Positions 9,084-17,993 of a DNA stretch of 64,000 nucleotides are shown here, piece by piece. Source of the stretch: Calothrix sp. NIES-2098 (lineage in GTDB: Bacteria; Cyanobacteriota; Cyanobacteriia; Cyanobacteriales; Nostocaceae); assembly GCA_002368175.1 (NCBI GenBank), contig AP018172.1:7691001-7755000 (forward strand), written 5' to 3'. The position numbers and the translations under genes were made by a program. The first letter of the stretch is position 1. Each line of letters starts with the position of its first letter. The notes under the pieces were generated by a model. That model had not been told where the DNA came from. It worked only from the letters and a program-made list of their open reading frames with translations, and did no database searches.

Positions 9084-11348
9084 GATCGAACAGTCTCCTT
9101 ACACAACCATTAGTAATAAATTCAATCAATGTCACTTAGAACTGCTTAAGAACTCAAAAATCATAAATTATGAGACTTCTTTCCTAATGAGGAGAGAGTC
9201 TTCCAATCTCCTCTTCGCGAGATCGCGTAAGGCGCAAGCAGGTAGATTGGTTAGATTTTGTGGACTTGGATATTTAGCAAAATACTTACTATGTAATTAC
9301 TTACACAATGTTATGCTCATACTCATACCAATACTAGGATGATTTTGATTTAATAGCAAAAGTTTCACCTGATTGTCATTGGTATTAAAAATCTTCAAAA
9401 AAATATATATTAATTTGACAAACGATTGCTGTTGATGATTTCAATATGTCAATTCTTGACGACAGCTTTTTCCTATAAGCATTGAATAATCATCAACTTA
9501 CATTTATTAAGAAACTTTAAGGTTAAAGTTTTTTTGGATGATTAGCAGAGCTGGCTTTTAGTAAACATTTCTAATCTTGAGCTTACTCAAAAAATTTGCA
9601 TATTGTTTAGTAACAATTGCACAGCTTGCTCTAAATCAACTTAATTTATATTTGAGCTATCCTACTTAAAGTAGTAGCTATGCTAATACTTCTGGTTTAA
9701 ACATAATTTTTCTAAGACACCTCAAATTTGAAACCACTAAAACAGTGATGTTTTTTTGTTACCATGCTGAATTGCGCAATCTTTTTGATGTGTCTGTATT
9801 ATTGAACTAAATCTTTCCACCGTGATTTCTAATATAACCTCAATAACTTTGTAAGCAACTCTTTACATTTGAAATGAAATTAATTTACGGAATTTTTCAG
9901 GCTCTTGAATAAAAGTCATATTTAATCAAGATTGTTATGCAGATATTGAGAAATTTACCAGCACTCACTCCCAGCCAAAACGATAACTTATGGATTTATC
10001 TAAATATCAAACTCTATATTTTTCATTCTCCATAAAGCTTAAAATCTGAGGTTAGGTTAAATGTTTAACATATAACACGCTTTTTGCTTTAGGTAAAGTT
10101 ACTCATGTAAATTTAAGTACAATGTCATTTTTTTCAAGTGATGGTCAGTAATTTAGTCTCGAATCTGAAAATTACCAACTTCAGAAGCTTCGGAACGTCT
10201 GTTCTGAGAGCATTTACTAGATTTGAGCTAGCTTGGACTGCGATCGCAATCTGATTCTTTTAAAATTTAGTTTAAAAAAATACTTTTATCATAACAAAAA
10301 ATACGTAAGTATTTGATGAGGTTTATTTAAACAATTATGTAAATCTTACCAAAATAACAACATTTTTTGCAACATAGGCAACAAAGCATTTTTTACGCAT
10401 TTACAATATTTAAGTACTATTTAATACAATAAATGCCCATTAACACTTAAAAAATTACAATTAGCCCAGAAAATAAGTAAAATTACTCAGTTTAATTGAC
10501 TAGATTCTTAGTAATTTAGTATACAAGATCCATGCAAGGGTTATTTTGGCTAGACACAATTATGCAGCAAAGCTAAATAGCAAAATCTTTAATAGTTATA
10601 TAACTGTTTAACTATTAAAGATTTAAAGTTTTAAGCATACAGTAACTATCTAAAACTATATACTGTAGATCAAATATAATCCGCTGTTTATTAACCACAC
10701 CTTTAAGTTTAGCGATCGCTTTATCATATGGCAAAGCTAGCGAAAGCAACAACGGCTTGGCTATAGAGATAGAGACTTCAAATGACTCTGTTTAGGAGCT
10801 AATATCTGACAGTTCGGGTTTAATTTGCCAAAATAGGTTCTACCCGAATTCATAAAGTAAATCTTAAGTCTGTAAACTGGCTTAATAGAGCTTAATGCAC
10901 TACTTAAAGCCGCAGACTTTGACTTGGGAATGGCGGAAAATGTTAATAATTTATTTTGATTTAGAGGTGTGTGACCCACCAGAGAAAAACTTTATTTTTA
11001 ATTTATAAATGACCTATAGGACAACAGATTTGATATTATTACATTCTCTTATGTAACAAGTTATTAAAATAATGATGAGAAAAAAATAGAGTCATGCCAA
11101 TATTTCCTAAGGAACATATACGATCAAAAATTGCAAATATACTTTTCCGGGTTTATGCTGAATATTGGTTAGATACTGATTACACCTAAAATAAAAATTG
11201 AAAATAGAATTCAGAATTAATCAAGTCAGAATTTCGGTCTAAATCTTCCCAATCCTGATTTTTGAGTACTGATTTCAATTTTCATGCTTGACAGTGTACG
11301 CAGTTCATAAAAATATGACTACTTAGATAATTAGGGAAAAGTCAGGCA
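9084..11348. other. 2.3-kb AT-rich region without recognisable genes
   Basis: Strongly AT-rich, with only short open frames and no convincing ribosome binding sites. It separates the minus-strand oxidase gene from the plus-strand CMD/EthD cluster and so holds both promoters. A 72-codon minus-strand frame (10761-10979) has no recognisable family or start context and is not called. The notable structure is the long inverted repeat at 10583-10624. A small RNA could be encoded here but nothing identifies one. Confidence 0.6.
10583..10624. repeat. 16-bp perfect inverted repeat, AT-rich
   Basis: Arms AAATCTTTAATAGTTA (10583-10598) and TAACTATTAAAGATTT (10609-10624) are exact reverse complements around a 10-nt loop. 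An alternative short palindrome AGTTATATAACT (10595-10606) overlaps the left arm, so two mutually exclusive structures can form. It may be a terminator of an unannotated transcript, a protein-binding site or a degenerate miniature element. Confidence 0.7.
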
Positions 11349-11696
11349 ATGAAATACAAAAATGCGGTTTTAGATGATATAGAACTTCAAGAAGGTTTAA
11401 AACAAATCAATCCCAAGTTTGGCGACTTTGTGACTAGGGTAGCAGGTGAAGCTTGGGGTTTACCACTAATAGACCAAAAAACTAAAGCTCTGATTACGAT
11501 CGCTATTGATGCAGTCAATCAGGATCAGGTTGGCCCGGGTAATCCTTTTGGTGCACATGTAAATATGGCACTTAAGCAAGGCGCAACCCGCGAGGAGATT
11601 GAAGAATTGCTATTGTTTGTGTGCGTTTACGCAGGCTTCAATAAGGTAGCTGGCTGCTTTGGCGTACTGAACGAAATACTAGATACACCATCCTAA
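11349..11696 (+). CDS. Carboxymuconolactone decarboxylase (CMD) family protein
   Basis: A 115-residue, all-helical CMD/AhpD-fold protein. The core WGLPLIDQKTKALITIAIDAVNQ, then HVNMALKQGATREEIEELLLFVCVYAGFNKV, matches the gamma-CMD type. It lacks the CxxC pair of AhpD peroxidase partners, so a redox role is unlikely. It is a close paralogue of residues 1-118 of the 1122-residue fusion gene downstream (13824). From memory, a CMD gene (slr1853) also stands at the head of the Synechocystis icfG cluster, which supports treating this as the first gene of that cluster. The substrate is unknown. A 566-bp gap separates it from the EthD gene, whereas in the paralogous copy the two are fused in frame. 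Confidence 0.88.
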   Translation: MKYKNAVLDDIELQEGLKQINPKFGDFVTRVAGEAWGLPLIDQKTKALITIAIDAVNQDQVGPGNPFGAHVNMALKQGATREEIEELLLFVCVYAGFNKVAGCFGVLNEILDTPS

Positions 11697-12262
11697 AAAA
11701 AATAATTGGGATTTTCCGAAATCAGTAAATACCGAGATGTAGTCCCAGAAAGTGGCTGTGATGGAGATATGCAGAGATTAAAGAGATACATCTTTAAACT
11801 CGCCTAGATAAAGCATCGTATTTTCCTCATTCATTAAGGGAAAGACCAAATACGAAGGGAGCAAGAGCAAGATTGTCAGAAGGTGAGGAGTCAGGAAGTA
11901 GCGATCGAAGTGCCTTCATAGGATACTCCAAACACTCTCTGATAGGCTTTTAGATTCAGGATCGAAGAAAATTTGGTTTTTATTCAGATCCGAATGCGAT
12001 CGCCAATAGTTGCTCGCTTCCTAAACGAGAAAAATCTCTTGATATTGATGATGGTGATAGCTGTCGTAGCCAGTTTGAGGCACTTTCATCAGAGAATTTG
12101 GGGTTTTCGCCGAAGCATTTTTTGTAACCTTCTACTAACGTAGAGATTACAACCCAAGACCTTAATTTTCCCTAAAGTTGAGCTTTTTTGTTACCTAGGG
12201 TGACATAAGTAGAGTGTGACATCAAGAGAGTTTAACCATAGTGTGGACAAAGGACAGCAAGC
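11697..12262. other. Spacer between CMD and EthD genes
   Basis: No gene is seen in these 566 bp. It ends with an AAAGGACAGCAAGC leader just before the EthD start, a sequence that recurs almost unchanged inside the downstream fusion gene. The spacer probably carries a separate promoter for the EthD gene; no operator was identified. Confidence 0.5.
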
Positions 12263-13822
12263 ATGGTTTCAACAATCAACAAGGCGACAAGCGTTGATTA
12301 TTCAGGACGAGATCGTAAAGGAAAAGTAGCCTTCTACGTACTCCTGTGGAAACGCCAAGGAATCTCTTTAGAGATTTTCGATAACTACTGGAGAGACGTA
12401 CACGGGCCAGTCTGCGCTAGGCTACCAGGACAATATCAATACTGGCAGTTTCACGTAGCCCACAACGAAGGTGGTTTGTGGCCAGAAATCGCTGGCTTGG
12501 ATTACAGATGGGATGCAGAAGATAACTTTGATGGGATTGCAGAGTTAACCTTTGAAAGTGAAAGCGATCGCAATACCTGGTTCAAAGCTTCAGCTATTTT
12601 GATGGATGACGAACACAATTTGTTCCGCAAAGCCATCGGTTACAACACTAACCCTGGTAATTCCATCACCTATGTAGACCGCATTCCCACTGGCGATCCC
12701 AACGGCGAAGTCGGAGCCATCAAATTTCACGTTTTGGTGAAAAAAGCTAATGGTACTAGTAACGAAGCGTTCCGCCGTTATCTGAGCGAGACATTTGCTC
12801 CCAAAGTCAGTAGTAGCGATGCCGTACTGAAGCTACGTCTGCACCTATTTGAAGAAGTCGACAATTCTCGTCCCGATGCGGCTGGGGTGAGTCATTACGA
12901 ACCAGAAGCCAAGCAATATCAAGCGGCTTTTGAAATTGCTTTCGCCAATCATTTGGAAAGAGAGAAGTTTTTCGCCTCTTGGGAGTATGCAGCTGCAACT
13001 CAAGATGCGGCTAGATATATCAAACAAATTCAGCCATTTCCCGAAAGAACGGCTTACACATTTGTATACAACTCTCAGATGACCTTAGCAGGTCAACGTA
13101 GTTCCTCGGTAGCAGAACTGATTACAGAAATTGGCGCAGTAAATCAACTTAAGGAGGATATAGAATCTCTCATGCTCAATTACAATCTCTTCACCCCACA
13201 AACCAACGGTCATACTTCTGCGGCGCAAGCAACCCAAAGCAAGCCACAGCCAACGAAAAAGCGCACCAATTATTACGAAGGTTTGTCGGCGGACTATTCT
13301 CGTCCCGGACTTGTTAGCTCTTATGTAGCTAAGAAACTGATCGAGGATGCAGAAAGAATTGTGTCCATGAAAGAATCAAGATTGCCCGAAATTGGCCCTA
13401 ACTATACCCTCGAACAAATTGAAAGAGAAAACAGAGAGTGGTGGCCTACTCATTGTGAGGCGTTGAGACAAGGAAGAGGCGATATCTTAACTGGAGAATA
13501 TCGTGATGACCTAGTTTATCTATGTCAAGACGGCCCCTATCGCGGCTTAGAACAGCAAAAAGAAAGAGAAAAACATTGGTGGGCATTAATTGCGCAACCA
13601 GGCGTTACTATGTGCTGGCCAATTGTGATGTTTTATGGCGAGCATACTTACTTCGAGTGGAAGTGTGTGGACGACGAAACCAACGAAACTTTGGCTAAAG
13701 GTAATGTGACATGGGTACGTCGCGGTCATCGTGGTGCTTGCTATCTGAAAACCGAGCAACTAACTTTCTACCGTGATGTCTATGCTCCTAGCGAACTAAT
13801 TCAATTGATCACTACCGCGTGA
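12263..13822 (+). CDS. EthD-EthD-SnoaL-like fusion protein
   Basis: A 519-residue cytoplasmic protein without signal or membrane segments. Two EthD-like ferredoxin-fold units occur at about 20-135 (KVAFYVLLWKR then YWRDVHGPVCARLPG) and 150-270 (IKFHVLVKKANG then FRRYLSETFAP), together resembling a single-chain alpha+beta barrel. A 25-residue linker unit (283-307) follows. A C-terminal SnoaL/NTF2-like domain (about 335-519) carries a Trp/His-rich pocket (REWWPTHCEAL, EKHWWALIAQPG). EthD proteins accompany ether- and alkane-degrading P450s and polyketide tailoring; SnoaL proteins are polyketide cyclases or hydratases. The activity here is unknown. Its stop codon is one base before the next ATG, so translation is probably coupled. 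A 503-bp piece of it is identical to the downstream gene. Confidence 0.85.
   Translation: MVSTINKATSVDYSGRDRKGKVAFYVLLWKRQGISLEIFDNYWRDVHGPVCARLPGQYQYWQFHVAHNEGGLWPEIAGLDYRWDAEDNFDGIAELTFESESDRNTWFKASAILMDDEHNLFRKAIGYNTNPGNSITYVDRIPTGDPNGEVGAIKFHVLVKKANGTSNEAFRRYLSETFAPKVSSSDAVLKLRLHLFEEVDNSRPDAAGVSHYEPEAKQYQAAFEIAFANHLEREKFFASWEYAAATQDAARYIKQIQPFPERTAYTFVYNSQMTLAGQRSSSVAELITEIGAVNQLKEDIESLMLNYNLFTPQTNGHTSAAQATQSKPQPTKKRTNYYEGLSADYSRPGLVSSYVAKKLIEDAERIVSMKESRLPEIGPNYTLEQIERENREWWPTHCEALRQGRGDILTGEYRDDLVYLCQDGPYRGLEQQKEREKHWWALIAQPGVTMCWPIVMFYGEHTYFEWKCVDDETNETLAKGNVTWVRRGHRGACYLKTEQLTFYRDVYAPSELIQLITTA
12530..13032 (+). repeat. 503-bp perfect direct repeat, copy 1
   Basis: Within the EthD module; base-for-base identical to 14469-14971, 1939 bp downstream. 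Identity falls on both sides, with synonymous and non-synonymous changes appearing immediately, as expected of a recent gene-conversion tract or partial duplication. Confidence 0.95.
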
Positions 13823-13823
13823 G

Positions 13824-16800
13824 ATGAAACTGGAGTTAGCAGTTAAAAATGCCGTCCTCGATGATCCAGAACTGCAAAAGAATTTAAAACAAATCAATCC
13901 CAAATTTGGTGATTTTGTAATTCGGGTAGCAGGTGAAGCTTGGGGTTTACCACTAATTGACCAAAAAACTAAGGCTCTGATTACCATCGCTATTGATGTT
14001 GTTAATCAGGATCATAGAGGCCCGGGAAACCCCTTCGCCGCCCATGTAAATATGGCTCTCAAACAGGGAGCCACCCGCGATGAAATTGAAGAACTGCTGC
14101 TGTTCTTATGCGTTTATGCGGGCTTTAATAAGGTTGCGCCTTGCTTCGCCGCCCTGAATCAGATTTTTGACAAAGTCAATTACATACCAAGGACAGCAGC
14201 AATGGTTTCAGCGCTTGAAAAATCAAACCAAGCTGATTATTCAGCGAGGGATCGTAAAGGAAAAGTAGCTTTTTATGTACTCCTGTGGAAACGGGAGTCC
14301 ATTTCCCTGGAGCTTTTTGATAATTATTGGAAAGATGTACACGGGCCAGTCTGCGCCAGACTACCAGGACAATATCAATACTGGCAGTTTCACGTAGCGC
14401 ACAACGAAGGCGGTTTGTGGCCAGAAATCGCTGGTTTGGATTACAGATGGGATGCAGAAGATAACTTCGATGGGATTGCAGAGTTAACCTTTGAAAGTGA
14501 AAGCGATCGCAATACCTGGTTCAAAGCTTCAGCTATTTTGATGGATGACGAACACAATTTGTTCCGCAAAGCCATCGGTTACAACACTAACCCTGGTAAT
14601 TCCATCACCTATGTAGACCGCATTCCCACTGGCGATCCCAACGGCGAAGTCGGAGCCATCAAATTTCACGTTTTGGTGAAAAAAGCTAATGGTACTAGTA
14701 ACGAAGCGTTCCGCCGTTATCTGAGCGAGACATTTGCTCCCAAAGTCAGTAGTAGCGATGCCGTACTGAAGCTACGTCTGCACCTATTTGAAGAAGTCGA
14801 CAATTCTCGTCCCGATGCGGCTGGGGTGAGTCATTACGAACCAGAAGCCAAGCAATATCAAGCGGCTTTTGAAATTGCTTTCGCCAATCATTTGGAAAGA
14901 GAGAAGTTTTTCGCCTCTTGGGAGTATGCAGCTGCAACTCAAGATGCGGCTAGATATATCAAACAAATTCAACCATTTCCCGAAAGAACGGCTTACACCT
15001 TTGTATACAACTCTCAGATCACCTTAGCTGGTCAACGCAGTTCCAAGGTAGCGTCGCTTATCCAAAGTGTAGGAGCCACTAATCAATTAAAAGAGGACAT
15101 AGTATCTCTGATGAACGGACAAGTAGCGTCGCTTAACAACAATGTAGGAGCTATAAATCAACAAAAAGAGGACTTAGTATCTCTTATGTCCAATCCAGTC
15201 AACGGTAGCTCTAGCAGTTTAGGTCATTATCTCCAAGGTTTGCAACACGTCGGCATAACCGTTAATGATATGTCCAAAGCCCTAGAATTTTACATTGACG
15301 TGTTGGGTGGAAAAATAGCAATTGGTGGGGATGGATTTGTTGGCGAAGACTTGCACAATCTCCTCTTCCAAAAAGAAGAATTGGAAGCATGGAAGCAAGG
15401 TCTTAATCCCAAAACAATCGGTGTCCCAAATATTAGAGATGGCTCGCAAGAAGCCTTGGATGTCAGATTTATTTCCTTTGGTAACACCTGCGTTGAACTC
15501 ATCCATTTTAGAGATGCTAAGTTAAACTCGCAAGCACCAAATTGTATTGGTAAGATACCTTCAGGTATTGGTTATGTCAACGCACCACACCTGTCTTTTT
15601 ATGTAAAAGATGATGTAGATATCAATGACTTCGCCAAGATGTTAGAAGATGAATGTCAAAAGCGAGGTCTGACTAACGTTGTTGCTAACCGAATTATTCA
15701 TATTGATTCGGAAACTGCTAGAAGAAATGCGCCTCTAAAGTATGCCAAGGTAGACTTTATTGCCGATTTTGATGGTTGGTCTTTATTCTACTGTAAAGGC
15801 CCAAATGGTGAACAGTTAGAATTTAACCAAGTTAGAAGGAAAGCTAAAGAAAGATTTAGCATTGCCCAAAGAGAATATAACCAAGCTAACGGCACAAACT
15901 ACTGGTTTTACAATAATTCTGCACCCACAACTTCAGCCATCAGTGCTAATACAAACCACCGCCTATATGGAACATATAGTTCTACTATCAATGCTCCAGT
16001 AGAGAAGATTTGGCAAGTTTGGACAGATCAAGCTTTTACTGATAAGTTTCCGATTTTAGAACGGTATAGCGATGGAGTTCTACGCCAAGTCAAAATGCCC
16101 GGCATGGAGATGACGCAAAGAGTTTCTATCGATCGCCAAGCGGGAAGTCTGACAATTAATCTTGTAGACCATCCTCTATTTACAGGTCGGTTTATCAATT
16201 ACCTGTTTCCACCTCAAGAACCTGGCGCTTTACCAATAGTAACTTTCATCATTGATTTACAACCTGTCAGTGAAAGTGCGCTACAGCATAAAGATGCACA
16301 AGGGTTTATTGAAACCGCTAAACCAGAAAATATCCGTCTGGCTGTCGAACAACTAAAGCAAAGTGTAGAGAATCTTACAAATAAGGAGGACAAAACTATG
16401 ACTCAGTCAATCAGCCGTCCTGGAACCAAATCGGAAATAGTCAGACGGATGTTTGAAGCAGGCGAATCGATGAATGTAGAAAACTTTGTGAAGTTCTACA
16501 CCGAAGATGCTCACTACCAATTTAGTAACTTCCCAGTTGCTTATGGCCCGCAAGGAATTAGAGAAAGTTCAACTGACTTCTTGAACACAGTTGCTCAATG
16601 TTACCACCACATCAAAAATATGTGGGAACAGGGGGACACAGTAATCTGTGAAATGGAAGTTACTTATATCCGTCATGATGGTAAAGTTTTCCGACTGCCT
16701 TGTTGTGACACTATCATTTTCAAGGGTGATAAAGTCCAAGAACTGAGAATTTACATGGACATTAGTCCAGTATTCCAAACAGAAAAAGTTCAACCCCCAG

Positions 16801-17192
16801 CTGCAAAAGCTACTGCTTCTAACGGTTCCTTGCTCACAATTATTGGCAAAATGTACGAAGCGTTGCACGCTGAAAATTGGGATGAATTTATGAGCTTCTT
16901 CACACCTAACTTGTTATACAAAGTGGGTGCTAACGACCCAGTAATTGGCCCAGAAGCTTGTCGAGACTTTTTAGTTAATATCTACAAAGTGCTGAAACTG
17001 ACAACCCATAATGCTAGAGGCACATGGGAAATCGGTAACACTGTGATTCTGGAAATGGATGCGAATTATGTCAACAAAGTTGACAAGCGCTTTATTCAAG
17101 TTCCTTGTACAGATATCTATCGCTTTGACGGCGATCGCATCTACGAATGGCGCGTATATCCAGATCCTTCCCAGTTGAATCTGAAATTTTAA
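13824..17192 (+). CDS. CMD-EthD-VOC-SRPBCC-SnoaL-SnoaL fusion protein
   Basis: A 1122-residue open frame with six recognisable units. Order: CMD (1-118); tandem EthD (about 145-395); two 25-residue linker repeats (409-458); a VOC/glyoxalase module (about 470-690) whose presumed metal ligands are present (QHVGI, VELIHF, PHLSFY, QLEFNQ); an SRPBCC/aromatase-cyclase-like module (about 713-850); and two SnoaL/NTF2-like domains (about 865-985 and 1000-1122). In-frame Met codons with upstream SD-like sequence lie at joints 14202 and 16398. Shorter products, especially a SnoaL-SnoaL protein from 16398, may therefore also be made. Each unit is usually a stand-alone protein acting on aromatic, polyketide or other small hydrophobic molecules; the substrate is not known. 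It sits between the EthD-SnoaL and DJ-1 genes in the same orientation. Confidence 0.85.
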   Translation: MKLELAVKNAVLDDPELQKNLKQINPKFGDFVIRVAGEAWGLPLIDQKTKALITIAIDVVNQDHRGPGNPFAAHVNMALKQGATRDEIEELLLFLCVYAGFNKVAPCFAALNQIFDKVNYIPRTAAMVSALEKSNQADYSARDRKGKVAFYVLLWKRESISLELFDNYWKDVHGPVCARLPGQYQYWQFHVAHNEGGLWPEIAGLDYRWDAEDNFDGIAELTFESESDRNTWFKASAILMDDEHNLFRKAIGYNTNPGNSITYVDRIPTGDPNGEVGAIKFHVLVKKANGTSNEAFRRYLSETFAPKVSSSDAVLKLRLHLFEEVDNSRPDAAGVSHYEPEAKQYQAAFEIAFANHLEREKFFASWEYAAATQDAARYIKQIQPFPERTAYTFVYNSQITLAGQRSSKVASLIQSVGATNQLKEDIVSLMNGQVASLNNNVGAINQQKEDLVSLMSNPVNGSSSSLGHYLQGLQHVGITVNDMSKALEFYIDVLGGKIAIGGDGFVGEDLHNLLFQKEELEAWKQGLNPKTIGVPNIRDGSQEALDVRFISFGNTCVELIHFRDAKLNSQAPNCIGKIPSGIGYVNAPHLSFYVKDDVDINDFAKMLEDECQKRGLTNVVANRIIHIDSETARRNAPLKYAKVDFIADFDGWSLFYCKGPNGEQLEFNQVRRKAKERFSIAQREYNQANGTNYWFYNNSAPTTSAISANTNHRLYGTYSSTINAPVEKIWQVWTDQAFTDKFPILERYSDGVLRQVKMPGMEMTQRVSIDRQAGSLTINLVDHPLFTGRFINYLFPPQEPGALPIVTFIIDLQPVSESALQHKDAQGFIETAKPENIRLAVEQLKQSVENLTNKEDKTMTQSISRPGTKSEIVRRMFEAGESMNVENFVKFYTEDAHYQFSNFPVAYGPQGIRESSTDFLNTVAQCYHHIKNMWEQGDTVICEMEVTYIRHDGKVFRLPCCDTIIFKGDKVQELRIYMDISPVFQTEKVQPPAAKATASNGSLLTIIGKMYEALHAENWDEFMSFFTPNLLYKVGANDPVIGPEACRDFLVNIYKVLKLTTHNARGTWEIGNTVILEMDANYVNKVDKRFIQVPCTDIYRFDGDRIYEWRVYPDPSQLNLKF
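14190..14204 (+). promoter_or_regulatory. Fossil start site of EthD module inside fusion
   Basis: The sequence AGGACAGCAGCAATGG closely matches the leader and start of the stand-alone EthD gene (AGGACAGCAAGCATGG before 12263). The ATG at 14202 is in frame. This marks where a separate CMD gene and EthD gene were joined by loss of a stop codon. Confidence 0.75.
14469..14971 (+). repeat. 503-bp perfect direct repeat, copy 2
   Basis: Identical to 12530-13032. It covers the end of the first and most of the second EthD unit of the fusion protein. Confidence 0.95.
15048..15197 (+). repeat. Tandem 75-bp linker repeat (2 copies)
   Basis: Two adjacent 75-bp units (15048-15122, 15123-15197) encode a 25-residue motif starting VASL and ending in EDIVSLM or EDLVSLM. 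A single related unit occurs in the preceding gene at 13109-13183. The unit is predicted helical and may be a docking or oligomerisation peptide between the EthD and following module. Confidence 0.85.
16384..16400 (+). promoter_or_regulatory. Strong internal ribosome binding site and in-frame ATG
   Basis: AAGGAGGA at 16383-16390 lies 7 nt before an in-frame ATG (16398) at the SRPBCC-SnoaL joint. It is a better Shine-Dalgarno than those before most genes here. It could direct independent synthesis of the 264-residue double SnoaL protein. Confidence 0.8.
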
Positions 17193-17225
17193 AATATCTT
17201 TGAATTAGCCAATTCTGACTATTTC

Positions 17226-17269
17226 AGCAGAGGTGAGTTGAATTTAATATCTGATAAACTCCCTCTGCT
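17226..17269 (+). other. Intercistronic hairpin
   Basis: A long imperfect stem (AGCAGAGG..GAGTT pairing with AACTC..CCTCTGCT, one bulge) lies between the fusion gene and the DJ-1 gene. It has no T-run, so RNA processing or stability control is more likely than termination. Confidence 0.5.
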
Positions 17270-17311
17270 ATTACTCAGAAAATTACAACAACAAATAACT
17301 GGTAACACCTC

Positions 17312-17947
17312 ATGACAAAAGAAATTAAAGGCAAAATAGGTGTACTTATTGAAGAACATTTTGATGCTACAGAATTTCGGCGCTTCAATGAGTACTTCCC
17401 CGAACAAGGTTATGAAGTAGAATATATTTCGCATTTATGGGGTAATAAAGAATTACACTTTGGTTCTAATCCCGAAAATGACCAAATAGAATTTCATGTC
17501 ACTGTCACCACCGAAGTTAATGATATTGACCCAGCTGATTATAAAGGGATCATTTGCATCGGAGCCTATGCAATGGATCGCCTGAGATATCAAGTAAATG
17601 TTAAAAAAGGTCAAAAAAATCAAGCTCCAGCAGTTGCTTTCTTGAGAAAAGCAATGGCAACAGATAATGTGAAACTAGGGACAATTTGCCATAGTTTGTG
17701 GCTTTTCTGTGCCGATCCAGATTTACTCAAAGGTAGAAAAGTAACCTGTGCCCATAACATTATTTGTGATGTGGAAAATGCCGGAGCAGACGTTGTTTAT
17801 GACAATGATGTCACTGCCGATTTAGTTATAGATGGCAATTTAATTACAGGCAAGCATCCGGGTGTGGTAGACGAATTCATGGCAGAATTTGTCAAAGAAA
17901 TTGAGAAAGCTAGCGCTCGTAACCAGGAAGTTGTTCAGCCTGTCTGA
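17312..17947 (+). CDS. DJ-1/PfpI family protein
   Basis: A 211-residue class I glutamine amidotransferase-like protein. The start KIGVLIEEHFDATEFRRFNEYFP and the nucleophile elbow GTICHSLWLF (Cys then His, near residue 130) define the DJ-1/PfpI family, which includes deglycase/glyoxalase, chaperone and protease-like members. The Cys is retained; the downstream partner residues cannot be assigned with certainty. It follows the fusion gene by 119 bp in the same direction. I recall a DJ-1-like gene (slr1854) next to the CMD gene in the Synechocystis icfG cluster. A role in handling reactive aldehydes or as a redox-sensitive partner is inference. A convergent hairpin closes the unit. Confidence 0.85.
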   Translation: MTKEIKGKIGVLIEEHFDATEFRRFNEYFPEQGYEVEYISHLWGNKELHFGSNPENDQIEFHVTVTTEVNDIDPADYKGIICIGAYAMDRLRYQVNVKKGQKNQAPAVAFLRKAMATDNVKLGTICHSLWLFCADPDLLKGRKVTCAHNIICDVENAGADVVYDNDVTADLVIDGNLITGKHPGVVDEFMAEFVKEIEKASARNQEVVQPV

Positions 17948-17962
17948 GGATGAAAAGCAAAG

Positions 17963-17984
17963 CGGTTGTGTTAGTACACAACCG
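17963..17984. terminator. Convergent hairpin terminator
   Basis: A perfect 9-bp stem (CGGTTGTGT / ACACAACCG) with a 4-nt loop lies between the converging DJ-1 and LtrA genes. On the minus strand it is followed by a T-rich run, so it may serve both directions. Confidence 0.7.
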
Positions 17985-17993
17985 GATGCAAAA

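Noticed and set aside
10761..10979. 72-codon minus-strand frame in the gene desert
   Set aside because: No recognisable family or ribosome binding site, and composition does not look coding.
12807..12998. Minus-strand open frames in the EthD genes (also at 14746-14937), identical in both copies
   Set aside because: They lie antisense to a well-supported coding sequence; their identity only reflects the 503-bp identical DNA repeat.
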